Assembly: GCA_947476625.1 (NCBI GenBank)
Contig: CANJRA010000013.1
Location: 1-64,000, forward strand
Direction of reading: 5' to 3'
Source: Fidelibacterota bacterium
GTDB taxonomy: Bacteria; Pseudomonadota; Alphaproteobacteria; Rhodospirillales; Rhodospirillaceae
DNA length: 64,000 nt
Part shown: piece by piece, positions 16,737 to 26,057 of the stretch
How positions within the stretch are numbered: position 1 is the first letter of the stretch
Layout: each line of letters opens with the position of its first letter
The notes under the pieces: model-generated
Told to the model about the DNA's origin: nothing
The model's input: the letters and a program-made list of their open reading frames with translations, nothing else
Database searches by the model: none
Translations under genes and position numbers: made by a program

Positions 16737-18086
16737 CTAGTGCGTTAAATGGGCTTTCTTCAATGCCGCACTCTGCGCCTTCGTGAGCACATCGACATCA
16801 AAGCCGCTGATGGTCTCGCTGAATAAACGGTACCAGTTCACTTTCGCACAGAGATGCATGAACACCGAACCCAAGCCCACGGCGGCGCGGTCCATCAGCA
16901 CGAACTCGCGCGGCGGCTTCACGCCGCCCAGGCGTTTCAATTCCTTATGCACCTTGCCGACGGTCTCGCGGCCCTGGCCGGCGGCGTTGGTTTCCTCGAT
17001 CAAACGCGGGCGATCTTCCATCAGCGGCGCATAGATAAACGACGCCCAGATGTTCAGCGTATCGATCATCTCATTGCTGAGGTCTGGAAAGCCCCAAGTC
17101 TCATAGGCCGCTACAGCCATCTCGCGCTCACCGCTTTGCACAGCGTGAAACAGATCGATCACGCCCTTGATGAACATCGGCGGGAAGATGCGGATACAGC
17201 CAAAATCCATGAGATTAATCGTGGTGTCCGCGCGGACTGTATAATTCCCCAAGTGCGGGTCACCATGAATGACGCCGTATTTGTAAAGCGGCAGGTACCA
17301 CGCGCGGAACATATTCACCGCGATGGCATCGCGGGTTTCTTGATCGGACTTTGCCGCGACGTCCTTGATAGACTCGCCTTCCATCCAACTCATCGTCAAC
17401 AGCCGCTTCGTGGAAAGCGCGTCGATCACATCGGGCACATGCACGCCCTTCTCTTTGGCCAACATGTGCCGATAGAGCGCCAGATTGCGCGCCTCATTCT
17501 GGTAATCGAGTTCTTCCTTCAGCCGCGCCGCGATCTCAGCGTGAATCTCCGACGGATCAATCGCCGGGTCCATGCGCTTATACGCCGCGAATACCACTTT
17601 CAACTGCCGCAGATCGGCTTCAACCACGGAGTCCATGTCCGGATATTGTAGCTTGCACGCCAGCGCCTGCCCGTCATGCGACACGGCCTTATGCACTTGG
17701 CCCAGCGAAGCCGCCCGCACCGCTTCGCGCGAAAAAGATTTGAATTTCTCTTTCCAGCCCTCGCCCAGCTCCGTCGTCATGCGACGGTTAACGAAGGGCC
17801 AGCCCATATGCGGCGCATTGGCCTGCAACTGCGAAAGCTCTTGCGCATACTCCGGCGGCAGCGCCTCGGGAATGCTCGAAAGAATCTGCGCGACTTTCAT
17901 CAGCGGCCCTTTAAGACCGCCCAACGCAATCTTCAAACTCTCGGCATTTTTCGACGGATCGCTCTTGCGGCCCAGCACCCGCTCGCCCGCCATGCGCGCG
18001 GCAAAGCCGCCAATCGCGCCGCCGACTTGGGCATAGCGTTTCACACGACCGGTCAGCGTATTTTCGTCGGCGGGTTTTTTGGGCAT
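16737..18086 (-). CDS. ABC1/UbiB-family atypical kinase
   Basis: The protein belongs to the ABC1 (AarF/UbiB/COQ8) family of atypical kinase-like ATPases, which act in ubiquinone-linked or lipid processes. In order, it has the inhibitory helix (KGPLMKVAQILSSIPEALPP, a KxGQ-type segment), the Ala-rich nucleotide loop AASLGQVHKA, the lysine strand LACKLQYP, the acidic helix EELDYQNEARN, the catalytic HGDPHLGNY and the metal site DFGC. At 449 residues it is shorter than UbiB and lacks its C-terminal membrane helices, so I do not call it ubiB. It is flanked by palindromic repeats on both sides. Confidence 0.85.
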   Translation of the reverse strand: MPKKPADENTLTGRVKRYAQVGGAIGGFAARMAGERVLGRKSDPSKNAESLKIALGGLKGPLMKVAQILSSIPEALPPEYAQELSQLQANAPHMGWPFVNRRMTTELGEGWKEKFKSFSREAVRAASLGQVHKAVSHDGQALACKLQYPDMDSVVEADLRQLKVVFAAYKRMDPAIDPSEIHAEIAARLKEELDYQNEARNLALYRHMLAKEKGVHVPDVIDALSTKRLLTMSWMEGESIKDVAAKSDQETRDAIAVNMFRAWYLPLYKYGVIHGDPHLGNYTVRADTTINLMDFGCIRIFPPMFIKGVIDLFHAVQSGEREMAVAAYETWGFPDLSNEMIDTLNIWASFIYAPLMEDRPRLIEETNAAGQGRETVGKVHKELKRLGGVKPPREFVLMDRAAVGLGSVFMHLCAKVNWYRLFSETISGFDVDVLTKAQSAALKKAHLTH

Positions 18087-18089
18087 TTA

Positions 18090-18108
18090 ATCCGTACCAG
18101 GTACGGAT
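18090..18108. repeat. Post-stop palindrome, copy 3
   Basis: The 19-bp perfect palindrome ATCCGTACC-A-GGTACGGAT lies between the ABC1-kinase start and the pepF stop codon. It begins five bases after the pepF stop on the minus strand. Confidence 0.8.
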
Positions 18109-18113
18109 CGACG

Positions 18114-19949
18114 TTAGCCGACTTTTTCCAGTTCGTCGATGAAGCCCTCAATTGTCTTCATCCCGCGCCGCCAGAAACCGGGATCGGTCGCGTCCAGACC
18201 AAAGGGCGCCAGCAATTCCTTGTGACGCAGTTTGCCGCCAGCCGACAGCATGTCGAGGTATTTAGCCTCAAAGTCGGGCACGGCTTTCGTGGCGTATACA
18301 TTATAAAGCGCGTTCACCAGGCAATCGCCGAAGGCATACGCATAGACATAAAACGGCACATGCAGAAAGTGACTGATGTAGCTCCAGTAATATTTGTACT
18401 CATCGTCAAAATGGAAAACCGGTCCCAGGCTTTCCTTCTGCACGCTTATCCAAATATCGCAGATCTCTTCCTGCGACAGCTCGCCGTTTTTGCGCGCGTC
18501 GTGCACTTGGCGCTCGAAGTCGTGGAACGCGATCTGGCGCACCACCGTGTTCAGCATGTCCTCGACCTTGCCCGCGAGCAGCGCGCGCCGTTGCACCGGA
18601 TTCTTTTCCTGTGCGAGCAAAGCCTGGAACGTCAGCATCTCGCCGAATACCGAGGCGGTTTCCGCCAAGGTTAAGGGCGTGCCAGACATGAGCGTGCCTT
18701 GCGGCGCGGCCAGCACCTGATGCACTCCGTGGCCCAACTCATGCGCCAGCGTCTGCACGTCGCGCGGACTGCCGAGATAATTGAGCAGGATATAAGGATG
18801 CACCGACGGCACCGTCGAATGCGAAAACGCGCCCGAAGACTTGCCGGGGCGCGCCGGGGCATCGATCCAGTTCTTCGCAAAGAAGTCGTCAACGATAGCG
18901 GCTAATTTCGGCGAGAAACCCGCATAAGCCCCCCGCACGGTGCTGTGCGCTTCGCTCCACGGAATGTCGCGGTGTTCCGCCGTCGGCAGCGGCGCGTTGC
19001 GGTCCCAATACTCCAGCTTGTCCTTACCCAGCCACTTTGCTTTCAATGCATAGTAGCGGTGCGCCGTGTCCTTAAACGCGCCCTTCGCCGCCGACACCAA
19101 AGCGTCGACGACTTCATCCTCAACTAAATTTGCGAGGTTGCGCGACGATACCGGGCGCGGGAACTTGCGCCATTCGTCTTCCACACCTTTGTCTTTCGCG
19201 AGCACGTTCGTGATCAGCGTGAATAACGACGCTTCGCCGCCGAGCGCCGCACCGATAGCTTTCGCCGCAACTTTACGCTTATCCCCGTTCGGGTCCGACA
19301 GGCGGTTCAACGTCGCCGTCAGCGTCAGTTCCTCATCGCCCACTTTGCAACGCATGTTGGCGAGCGTTTCGTCGAACAGCCGCACCCAGGCCGTGCGGCC
19401 CGTGGTGGATTTATCGAGAAACAGCTTTTCCAAATCGTCGCTGAGTTCGTGTTCACGCATCACACGCAAGTCGCGCACCCAGGGGGCGTAATGTGCGGCA
19501 GCGGGTTGTTTCATTTTCTGCGCCAGCGACTCATCGTCCAGCCGGTTGATCTCGAGCGTGAAGAACAACGATTTCCCGCCCAGCACCGTCAATTTCTCGA
19601 CCACGTCCTGATAAAAGCGCCCACGCTCCGGGTTCGAGACATCGCCCGATTGGTAAAGCTGGGCAAAGCTGCCGATCTTGCCCATGATCTCGCTGATGGC
19701 TTCGTATTCCGCGATGGCCGCGCCGAAAGCCGCACCATCCAAGTCCGCAACCTTGCCGCGATAGGCTTCAAAAGCCGTCGCGCGCTTGTCGGCCGCGGCG
19801 AAGTCGGCCTTCAGATCGTCGCCCGTGGGCCCGCTGTAAAGATCGCCCAGGTTCCATTCCGGCAACGTGCCAAGATTGACCGCGCCGCCACCGGCCGGAT
19901 CGTCCTTTTTGGGAATGTTTGTCACACGGGCGTCATGAAGCTGGGTCAT
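18114..19949 (-). CDS. pepF: M3-family oligoendopeptidase F
   Basis: This is a zinc metallopeptidase that degrades cytosolic oligopeptides. The active-site motif HELGHGVHQ (HExxH) is in the C-terminal half, preceded by the substrate-loop segment GAFSHSTVPSVHPYILLNYL, and a downstream Glu in LAETASVFGEM supplies the third zinc ligand. At 611 residues it is a standard PepF. The ATG at 19949 fits. It lies in the same direction as the ABC1 kinase, with one palindrome between them. Confidence 0.92.
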   Translation of the reverse strand: MTQLHDARVTNIPKKDDPAGGGAVNLGTLPEWNLGDLYSGPTGDDLKADFAAADKRATAFEAYRGKVADLDGAAFGAAIAEYEAISEIMGKIGSFAQLYQSGDVSNPERGRFYQDVVEKLTVLGGKSLFFTLEINRLDDESLAQKMKQPAAAHYAPWVRDLRVMREHELSDDLEKLFLDKSTTGRTAWVRLFDETLANMRCKVGDEELTLTATLNRLSDPNGDKRKVAAKAIGAALGGEASLFTLITNVLAKDKGVEDEWRKFPRPVSSRNLANLVEDEVVDALVSAAKGAFKDTAHRYYALKAKWLGKDKLEYWDRNAPLPTAEHRDIPWSEAHSTVRGAYAGFSPKLAAIVDDFFAKNWIDAPARPGKSSGAFSHSTVPSVHPYILLNYLGSPRDVQTLAHELGHGVHQVLAAPQGTLMSGTPLTLAETASVFGEMLTFQALLAQEKNPVQRRALLAGKVEDMLNTVVRQIAFHDFERQVHDARKNGELSQEEICDIWISVQKESLGPVFHFDDEYKYYWSYISHFLHVPFYVYAYAFGDCLVNALYNVYATKAVPDFEAKYLDMLSAGGKLRHKELLAPFGLDATDPGFWRRGMKTIEGFIDELEKVG

Positions 19950-20056
19950 GGGTAAAATCTCTTTTTGCCCATATAGGTGGAACCGCCGCGCCCCGCCAAC
20001 TCTTAATCCGCCCGATTTGCTTCCGGCTGGACAGAGCCCGATATAAATAGAAGAAT

Positions 20057-21889
20057 ATGACCGCGAGAGGGATGATTGGCGTGGGAGACGGCGAGCTAAC
20101 CATCGACACTGCGGTGCAAACCAGCCTGCCTGGCATGTTTTATGCCCAGGCGCGCAAGCTGGGCAGCCGCCCCTTTCTCTGGGCCAAGGTCGATAACATC
20201 TATCGCCCGCAAAGCTGGACGGCCGTGGCCGAGCGCGTCACCGCTGTTGCTCACGGTTTAAAAGCCGCCGGCGTTAAAACCGGCGACCGCGTCATGCTGG
20301 TATCTGAAAACCGCCCCGAGTGGCTGATCGCCGATCTTGCCATCATGAGCATCGGCGCCATCGCCGTCCCGGCCTACACCACCAACACCGATCACAATCA
20401 CCTCCACATCATGAACGACAGCGGCTGCAAGGTCGTGATCGTCTCGACAGCGCAGCTCGCCCGCCATGTCGTCGCCGCCGCCGCAGAGGCCGACCACAAG
20501 CAAGTCATCTACGTCATCGACGAGCCCGAGAAGACCATGCGCTCGGAAACCGAAGTCCGCGCCTGGAGCGATCTGCTGACGGCGGGCGCACACCAGCCCT
20601 CGCCCCCGCCCGATATAGTCACCCTCAAACGCGATGATGTCTGCTGCCTGATTTACACCTCAGGCACCGGCGGCCTACCGCGCGGCGTGATGCAAACGCA
20701 CGGCAACATCCTCTGCAATTGCATGGGTGCTACCGAAGTTCTGCGCCCCCTTGGCATCGGCGACGAAGTCTTCCTGTCGTTCCTGCCGCTGTCTCACGCC
20801 TACGAACATTCCGGCGGGCAGTTTTTCCCGATCTCCCTCGGCGCACAGATTTATTATGCCGAGCGCGTCGAAACCCTGACGACCAACATGATCGAAGCCA
20901 AGCCGACGATCATGACCGCTGTGCCACGCCTCTATGAAAGCATGCGCGGGCGCATCCTCGCCGGCCTCAAATCCCAGTCTGCCTTGAAGCGCAACCTGTT
21001 CCACCTCGCCCTGGAACTCGGCAAGAAGCGCTACGAATCCCCCGAAACCCTGACGCTGTGGGACAAAGCACGCGACAAAGCGTGCGACCTCCTGGTCCGC
21101 ACCAAGGTCGCCAATAGATTCGGCGGACGCCTCAAGGCCATGATCTCGGGCGGCGCGCCGCTCAATTACGATGTCGGCGTATTCTTCATAGCGCTTGGCG
21201 TCCGCTTGCTGCAGGGCTACGGCCAAACCGAGTCCGGCCCGGTCGTCAGCGCCAACCTTGCCACCAAAATCAAACTCAACACCGTTGGCCCGCCGATGAA
21301 GGGCGTCGAAGTCAAGATCGCCGCCGACGGCGAAATCCTCGTGCGCGGCGAGTTGGTGATGAAAGGCTATTGGAACGATCCCGACGGCACCATCGCCACC
21401 ATCGACGCCGACGGCTGGCTGCATACCGGCGATATCGGCCGCCTCGACGAAGACAACTACATCGAGATCACCGACCGCAAGAAGGACATCATCGTCAACT
21501 CGGGCGGCGACAACGTCTCGCCCCAGCGCATTCAAGGCGTGTTGCGTCTCGAGGAATCCATCAGCCAGTCCATGGTCTACGGTGACAAAAAACCCTACAT
21601 CACCGCCGTCATCGTTCCCGATCCCGATTTCGTCGCCAAATGGGCCGCCGAGAACAACGCCGCGGCCGACACTGCCGCACTCGTCAACAACGCGGCTTTT
21701 AAATCGGTGATGGGAAAAGCGGTCGAGAACGCCAACAAACAACTCAACGCCATCGAGAAGGTCCGCAAGTTTACGCTCGTGCCGCAAGCCTTCACCGTCG
21801 AGAACGGTATGATGACGCCGACACTCAAAGTCCGCCGCCACGCCATCTTGCGTGAATACCGCGCGGCGCTGGATGCGCTCTATAGCTGA
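20057..21889 (+). CDS. AMP-dependent long-chain acyl-CoA synthetase
   Basis: The enzyme activates fatty acids to acyl-CoA through an acyl-adenylate. Motifs in order are the phosphate loop YTSGTGGLPRGVMQTHGN near residue 200, GYGQTESGP (A5-like), the hinge region WLHTGDIGRLDEDNYIEITD with the RKKD segment, and a C-terminal lid domain. At 610 residues it is a FadD15-type enzyme. The loop reads GTGGLPRG instead of the more usual GTTGxPKG. An alternative start at 20072 has GAGAGGG upstream. The SDR gene follows 28 bases later and is probably co-transcribed. Confidence 0.9.
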   Translation: MTARGMIGVGDGELTIDTAVQTSLPGMFYAQARKLGSRPFLWAKVDNIYRPQSWTAVAERVTAVAHGLKAAGVKTGDRVMLVSENRPEWLIADLAIMSIGAIAVPAYTTNTDHNHLHIMNDSGCKVVIVSTAQLARHVVAAAAEADHKQVIYVIDEPEKTMRSETEVRAWSDLLTAGAHQPSPPPDIVTLKRDDVCCLIYTSGTGGLPRGVMQTHGNILCNCMGATEVLRPLGIGDEVFLSFLPLSHAYEHSGGQFFPISLGAQIYYAERVETLTTNMIEAKPTIMTAVPRLYESMRGRILAGLKSQSALKRNLFHLALELGKKRYESPETLTLWDKARDKACDLLVRTKVANRFGGRLKAMISGGAPLNYDVGVFFIALGVRLLQGYGQTESGPVVSANLATKIKLNTVGPPMKGVEVKIAADGEILVRGELVMKGYWNDPDGTIATIDADGWLHTGDIGRLDEDNYIEITDRKKDIIVNSGGDNVSPQRIQGVLRLEESISQSMVYGDKKPYITAVIVPDPDFVAKWAAENNAAADTAALVNNAAFKSVMGKAVENANKQLNAIEKVRKFTLVPQAFTVENGMMTPTLKVRRHAILREYRAALDALYS

Positions 21890-21917
21890 TCAACCTTGCA
21901 CTTCTGGGGAGGAAGCA

Positions 21918-22715
21918 ATGCCGAAGGTAAAGATGCTCCGTAACTTTGCAGCCGCTGCCGTCATGGGCCTGTGCGCGATAGGCAACGCTCATGCCGCCAC
22001 CGTGCTTATCACCGGGTCCAATCGCGGGATCGGCTTGGAGTTCGTCAAACAATATGCCGACAAGGGATGGACCGTCATCGCCACGACGCGCAATCCCGAC
22101 GCTGCCGCCGATCTCAAAGAGCTCGCCGCCAAGAATAATAAAATCGTCATCGAACAACTCGATGTGATCGACGACGCCAGCGTCAAAACCCTGGCCGCGA
22201 AATACAAGGGCAAGCCGATCGACCTCTTGATCAACAATGCCGGTGCTCTCGGCGATCAGACCGCAGCGCTCGGCACACTTAACATTGCGGATTTCGACTT
22301 AGTCATGAAAGCCAATGTATTCGGTCCACTCGCGGTCAGTCAGGCGTTCAGCGAAAACGTCGCCGCCAGTGAGCAAAAGAAAATCGTAGCCCTCACCACC
22401 GGCGCCACGTCCGTCACCCGCCCTTACGCGCGGTTCGGCAAAAACACGTCCTACTTTTATGTTGTCTCAAAGGGCGCGCTGAATATGGCGATGAAGATGC
22501 TGGCCGCCGACCTGCGCCCGAAAGGCGTCATCGTCGGCATCGTCCAGCCCGGCGGCGTCGATACCGAAATGTTCCGTGCCTTCACGGGCAGCGAGCCCGG
22601 AAAAGGCATGTCGCCGCACGACAGCGTCGACGGCATGAGCAAGGTGATCGACACCCTCACCCTCGCCAACAACGATCAGATTTACGGACCCACCGGCAAA
22701 GTCGCGCCCTGGTAA
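21918..22715 (+). CDS. SDR family oxidoreductase with predicted signal peptide
   Basis: This 265-residue protein is a short-chain dehydrogenase: ATVLITGSNRGIGLEFV holds the TGxxxGIG cofactor loop, LLINNAGALGD the NNAG motif and YVVSKGALN the YxxxK active site with an upstream Ser/Thr-rich strand. It is unusual that the Rossmann strand follows a 27-residue leader (basic start, hydrophobic core, end AHA-ATV) that reads as a Sec signal peptide. GGGGAGGAAGCA precedes the ATG at 21918, so the leader is really translated. It is closest to the C-factor/CsgA-like SDRs. It follows an acyl-CoA synthetase; the substrate is unknown. Confidence 0.85.
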   Translation: MPKVKMLRNFAAAAVMGLCAIGNAHAATVLITGSNRGIGLEFVKQYADKGWTVIATTRNPDAAADLKELAAKNNKIVIEQLDVIDDASVKTLAAKYKGKPIDLLINNAGALGDQTAALGTLNIADFDLVMKANVFGPLAVSQAFSENVAASEQKKIVALTTGATSVTRPYARFGKNTSYFYVVSKGALNMAMKMLAADLRPKGVIVGIVQPGGVDTEMFRAFTGSEPGKGMSPHDSVDGMSKVIDTLTLANNDQIYGPTGKVAPW

Positions 22716-22719
22716 AGGC

Positions 22720-22899
22720 TCACATCATTCTCGGCATGCGCGGAAACGTCAGCGTGCCGAGAATGCGTGGACGCAGACAGTGGCGCACGGCGCTCCGGCG
22801 CGCGGCCAGCTTCGCGCGGCCTTGGCGCAATTGCGCGGCCGCCGCGATGATGTCGCGCGGCAGCGGTGGACGCCTCGACGTGTACGGGAAAAAACGCAC
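22720..22899 (-). CDS. Possible small basic protein (59 aa)
   Basis: This GTG-started ORF, too short for standard calling, lies 14 bases downstream of gapR on the same strand. It begins VRFFPYTSRRPPLPRDIIAA and continues with an Ala/Arg-rich helix. Third codon positions are strongly GC-biased, as in real genes here. I see no clear ribosome binding site, and its 3' end overlaps a hairpin. It may be coding or simply the gapR 3' region. Confidence 0.3.
   Translation of the reverse strand: MRFFPYTSRRPPLPRDIIAAAAQLRQGRAKLAARRSAVRHCLRPRILGTLTFPRMPRMM
22726..22765. terminator. Hairpin between convergent SDR and gapR units
   Basis: A 14-bp stem with one G-U (22726-22739 with 22752-22765) and a 12-nt loop lies 11 bases after the SDR stop. 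There is no long T-run on either strand, so it is a probable shared 3' end rather than a clear intrinsic terminator. Confidence 0.5.
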
Positions 22900-22913
22900 G
22901 TTGAGAGCCTGGC

Positions 22914-23165
22914 CTACATGCCAATCGCGTCGATATAGACCTGCAGCATGGCTTCCTGCTCCTGACGCTCAGACGGCTCCAGGCGGCGCAGGGCAATCAC
23001 CTTGCGCATAATCTTGGCATCGAAGCCGCTCGACTTGGCTTCTGAATAAACTTCGCGGATATCCGCGCCCATGGCTTTTTTCTCTTCTTCCAGCCGCTCT
23101 ATCCGCTGAATGAAGCCTTTAAGCCGCTGCGCCGAAACGCCTTTATCCGCCGCGCCGTCGGGCAT
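22914..23165 (-). CDS. gapR: GapR-family nucleoid-associated protein (DUF2312)
   Basis: GapR is an alphaproteobacterial chromosome-structuring protein that clamps overtwisted, AT-rich DNA. The 83-residue sequence shows the family core [20 protein letters not shown], then [20 protein letters not shown] and KVIALRRL, which form the long coiled coil and the DNA-binding basic helix. Length and motifs match DUF2312 closely. Its neighbours DUF1244 and the amidohydrolase are on the same strand but separated by about 100 bases. Confidence 0.92.
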   Translation of the reverse strand: MPDGAADKGVSAQRLKGFIQRIERLEEEKKAMGADIREVYSEAKSSGFDAKIMRKVIALRRLEPSERQEQEAMLQVYIDAIGM

Positions 23166-23273
23166 GGTCCACTCCTGGAAGGAAATACATCAGAAGCGGA
23201 CCATAGCAGCGCACGCCTGCCGAACAAGCGCTGCCACCCTGTGGATAACGGGGATACCGGGGATAGACGGCGT

Positions 23274-23591
23274 TTACTCAACAACCGTGATCTTGGCGTG
23301 CAGAGGCTTGGTGTCCTCGAACGCCTTTTCCTGCTCGGGGTTCGCCGGTTTCTGGTGTTTGGCTTTCCATTCGCCGATCGGCATGCCGTAAACCACTTCC
23401 TGCGCCTGCTCATAGGTCATGGGCTCACCGTAGTGCTCGGCCGCCGTGCGGTACCACTTCGACAAGCAGTTACGGCAAAACCCCGCCAGATTCATGAGAT
23501 CGATATTGGCGACGTCGCTGCGCTTTTGCAGATGCTGCACCAGACCCCGGAAAGCGGCCGCGTCGGCTTTCAAACGAGTCATTTCATCCAT
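23274..23591 (-). CDS. DUF1244 domain-containing protein
   Basis: This 105-residue protein matches DUF1244, a small alphaproteobacterial family of unknown role. Typical segments are VANIDLMNLAGFCRNCLSKW with a conserved CxxC pair, and EVVYGMPIGEWKAKHQKPAN. The CxxC pair suggests a metal site or redox role. It starts 14 bases after the N-formylglutamate amidohydrolase gene on the same strand and is likely in one transcript with it. Confidence 0.88.
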   Translation of the reverse strand: MDEMTRLKADAAAFRGLVQHLQKRSDVANIDLMNLAGFCRNCLSKWYRTAAEHYGEPMTYEQAQEVVYGMPIGEWKAKHQKPANPEQEKAFEDTKPLHAKITVVE

Positions 23592-23605
23592 GGTGCGCTC
23601 CGCCG

Positions 23606-24415
23606 TCAGTGATGTTCGATCCGCTTAAGATCGGGATGCGCCAGTATCGGCGTTAGGATTTCCGCGAGCAAGTCCGCCCAGCGCTGCTGCCCGTCCGGCG
23701 TCGCGATCAAGTCTTGCCGAATTTCCAGCTCGGCATGCGGAAGGCCATGGGCAATGCCGTGCACTTTCAGGCCGTATCCGTGCGTGATGCCGGAATAAGG
23801 TTCGTTGTCCCCAACCACCAGATCGCCGCGCGCTTTGAAGGCCGCCATCAGCAAGCGCGGCAATCTATTGTCCGCACAGTACAAAATACCGACATGCCAC
23901 GGGCGGGGTTGTCCGGTAGAACTCAGCGCGGGCGTAAAACTATGCATCGCCAAAACCACCGGCACCTGCCCCATCTGCTGAAGCCGTGCGATCTGCATGT
24001 CGATGGTCTGATGGTAGGGCCAGTAAACATCTTTGATGCGCGCCCGTCGCGCGTCGTCGGTTAACCCTTGGTTGCCGGGAATGTCCGTGCCGTCGCTTCT
24101 CAAAGGAATCAGATCGGCCTCACCCAGCGGCCGGTTCGGATCGATCAGCAGCCGCGTGTAGCGCGCCAGCACCGCCGTCGCGTTCAAGCGCGCCGACAAC
24201 CGCCGCGATACTTCTGCGACGCCGATGTCCCATCCGATATGGCGGTTCAGCTCCCCAACCGGCAATCCTAATCCGCCGAGCGCTTTCGGCACGGCATTGC
24301 CCGCATGATCCCCGGTAATGAGCACCGGGCAGGTTGCGTTAGGCGCGATGATCTCCACCGGCGGCGCATCTGCGGCTGCCAACAAAATAGACGACGACGA
24401 CAAAGACGGCAGCAT
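23606..24415 (-). CDS. N-formylglutamate amidohydrolase family protein
   Basis: This zinc-dependent hydrolase family includes HutG-type N-formylglutamate deformylase. The fold is seen in CPVLITGDHAGNAVPKALGG (the S/DHAG metal motif), RYTRLLIDPNRPLGEADLIP and VVLAMHSFTPAL, which carries another metal His. No other hut gene lies nearby, so the substrate may differ from formylglutamate. I use the ATG at 24415 (269 residues); an in-frame GTG at 24448 has its purine-rich stretch too close to be a good start. Confidence 0.8.
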   Translation of the reverse strand: MLPSLSSSSILLAAADAPPVEIIAPNATCPVLITGDHAGNAVPKALGGLGLPVGELNRHIGWDIGVAEVSRRLSARLNATAVLARYTRLLIDPNRPLGEADLIPLRSDGTDIPGNQGLTDDARRARIKDVYWPYHQTIDMQIARLQQMGQVPVVLAMHSFTPALSSTGQPRPWHVGILYCADNRLPRLLMAAFKARGDLVVGDNEPYSGITHGYGLKVHGIAHGLPHAELEIRQDLIATPDGQQRWADLLAEILTPILAHPDLKRIEHH

Positions 24416-24485
24416 CCCGAAATTCCCACACGATATCCGAGGCAACACCCTCGCCTAATTCCCGCCGTCCGTGTAGTGTTTCCCT

Positions 24486-25937
24486 ATGACCAACGAAAAA
24501 TCTTTGCATCGCGGACGCCGCGCCAAAATCATCGCCACGCTTGGCCCCGCCAGCCGCGATCCCGAAACCATTGCAGCCCTTTACGAGGCCGGGGCCGATG
24601 TCTTCCGCCTAAACTTCAGCCATGGCACCCACGCCGATCACGCTGCGTCGGTCGCTGCCATCCGTGCGCTGGAAAAAACCACCGGCGGCCCGATCACCAT
24701 CCTGATGGATCTGCAAGGCCCCAAGCTCCGGGTCGGCACCTTCCAAGGCGGCAAAGTCGTCATTCAGACCGGCGCCAGCTTCCGCCTCGACCTCAATGCC
24801 GAGCTTGGCAGCGCCGCGCGCGTGTGCCTGCCCCACCCTGAAATCTTCGCCGCCTTGAAACCCGGCGCGAGCTTGCTGGTGGACGATGGACATCTGCGTT
24901 TGCGAGTCAAAAGCTGCGGCAAGGATTTCGCCGAAACCGAAGTCATCATCGGCGGCACGATCTCCGACCGCAAAGGCGTCAACGTCCCCGACGTCACCCT
25001 GCCGATCCCCGCCTTGACCGAGAAGGACAAAGCCGATTTGCAATTCGGCCTCTCGCAGGGTGTCGACTGGGTTGGGCTGTCGTTCGTCCAGCGTCCCGAA
25101 GATGTGGCCGAGGTCCGCGCAGCCGTCGCCGGCCGCGCCGGCATCGTGGCGAAGCTGGAAAAACCGGCGGCGCTTGATCACCTGGACGCAATCGTCGATC
25201 TGGCCGATGCGGTCATGGTCGCGCGCGGCGATCTCGGCGTGGAAATGCCTATGGAGCAGGTTCCGGTCCTGCAGAAACGTATCGTCCGCGCCTGTCGCAA
25301 GCGCGGCAAGCCCGTGATCGTCGCCACCCAAATGCTCGAGAGCATGATCAAGTCGCCGATGCCGACCCGCGCCGAAGCCTCCGACGTCGCCACCGCTGTC
25401 TATGACGGCGTCGATGCCGTCATGCTGTCGGCCGAAACCGCGGCTGGGCTATTTCCGGTGCGCGCCGTCACCACCATGCACCGGATTGCCTGCGAGGTCG
25501 AAAGCGACGAGCACTATCTCGACCTCATGCGCGTGGGCCACGGCGAAACCGAACACTCTTCGCCCGCGGCCATCTCCGCCGCCGCCGGGCAGATCGCTCA
25601 CACCCTGCAGGCCGCCGCGATTGTCACCTTCACGTCATCGGGTTCGACCACCCTGCGCGCGGCCCAGGAACGTCCCGACGTGCCGATTCTTTGCATCACG
25701 CCAAGCCTGCATGCCGGACGCCGGTTAGGCTTGGTCTGGGGCGTTCATGCCCTGGTCGGTGATTTCATCCATTCGGTCGACGACATCGGCGACGTTGCCG
25801 TTAAGGCCGCACTGCAGATCGGCATCGGCAAGAAGGGTCAGGCGCTGGTCATCACCGCCGGCATGCCCTTCGGCAAAGTCGGCTCAACGAACATGGTGCG
25901 TGTCGTTTGGATCGGCGGGGAAACCCAGGCCGCTTAA
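24486..25937 (+). CDS. pyk: Pyruvate kinase
   Basis: Pyruvate kinase makes ATP and pyruvate from phosphoenolpyruvate at the end of glycolysis. The 483-residue enzyme has the N-terminal RAKIIATLGPASRDPETI, the substrate loop MDLQGPKLRVG, the active-site segment VARGDLGVEMP and the helix KPVIVATQMLESMI followed by PTRAEASDVATAVYDGVDAV. The C-terminal allosteric domain is complete. Transcription is away from the amidohydrolase gene. In this genome region it faces the opposing enzyme PckG (46328). Confidence 0.95.
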   Translation: MTNEKSLHRGRRAKIIATLGPASRDPETIAALYEAGADVFRLNFSHGTHADHAASVAAIRALEKTTGGPITILMDLQGPKLRVGTFQGGKVVIQTGASFRLDLNAELGSAARVCLPHPEIFAALKPGASLLVDDGHLRLRVKSCGKDFAETEVIIGGTISDRKGVNVPDVTLPIPALTEKDKADLQFGLSQGVDWVGLSFVQRPEDVAEVRAAVAGRAGIVAKLEKPAALDHLDAIVDLADAVMVARGDLGVEMPMEQVPVLQKRIVRACRKRGKPVIVATQMLESMIKSPMPTRAEASDVATAVYDGVDAVMLSAETAAGLFPVRAVTTMHRIACEVESDEHYLDLMRVGHGETEHSSPAAISAAAGQIAHTLQAAAIVTFTSSGSTTLRAAQERPDVPILCITPSLHAGRRLGLVWGVHALVGDFIHSVDDIGDVAVKAALQIGIGKKGQALVITAGMPFGKVGSTNMVRVVWIGGETQAA

Positions 25938-25956
25938 GACTTAAGCCGCTTAAGAC
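25930..25956. repeat. CTTAAG-rich short repeats after pyk
   Basis: CCGCTTAAGAC occurs at 25930-25940 and 25946-25956. The first copy also forms the palindrome GCTTAAG-A-CTTAAGC, overlapping the pyk stop codon. It may be a 3' end structure, but there is no T-tract. Confidence 0.4.
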
Positions 25957-26057
25957 CTTGGCCCATTGAGGCTGACAAGCAGGCAATAAAAAACCGCGGG
26001 AAATGCTTGCCCTCGGTTGGAGTCTCCTCCCGAAGCACAGGGTGCTGAGATTACGGC

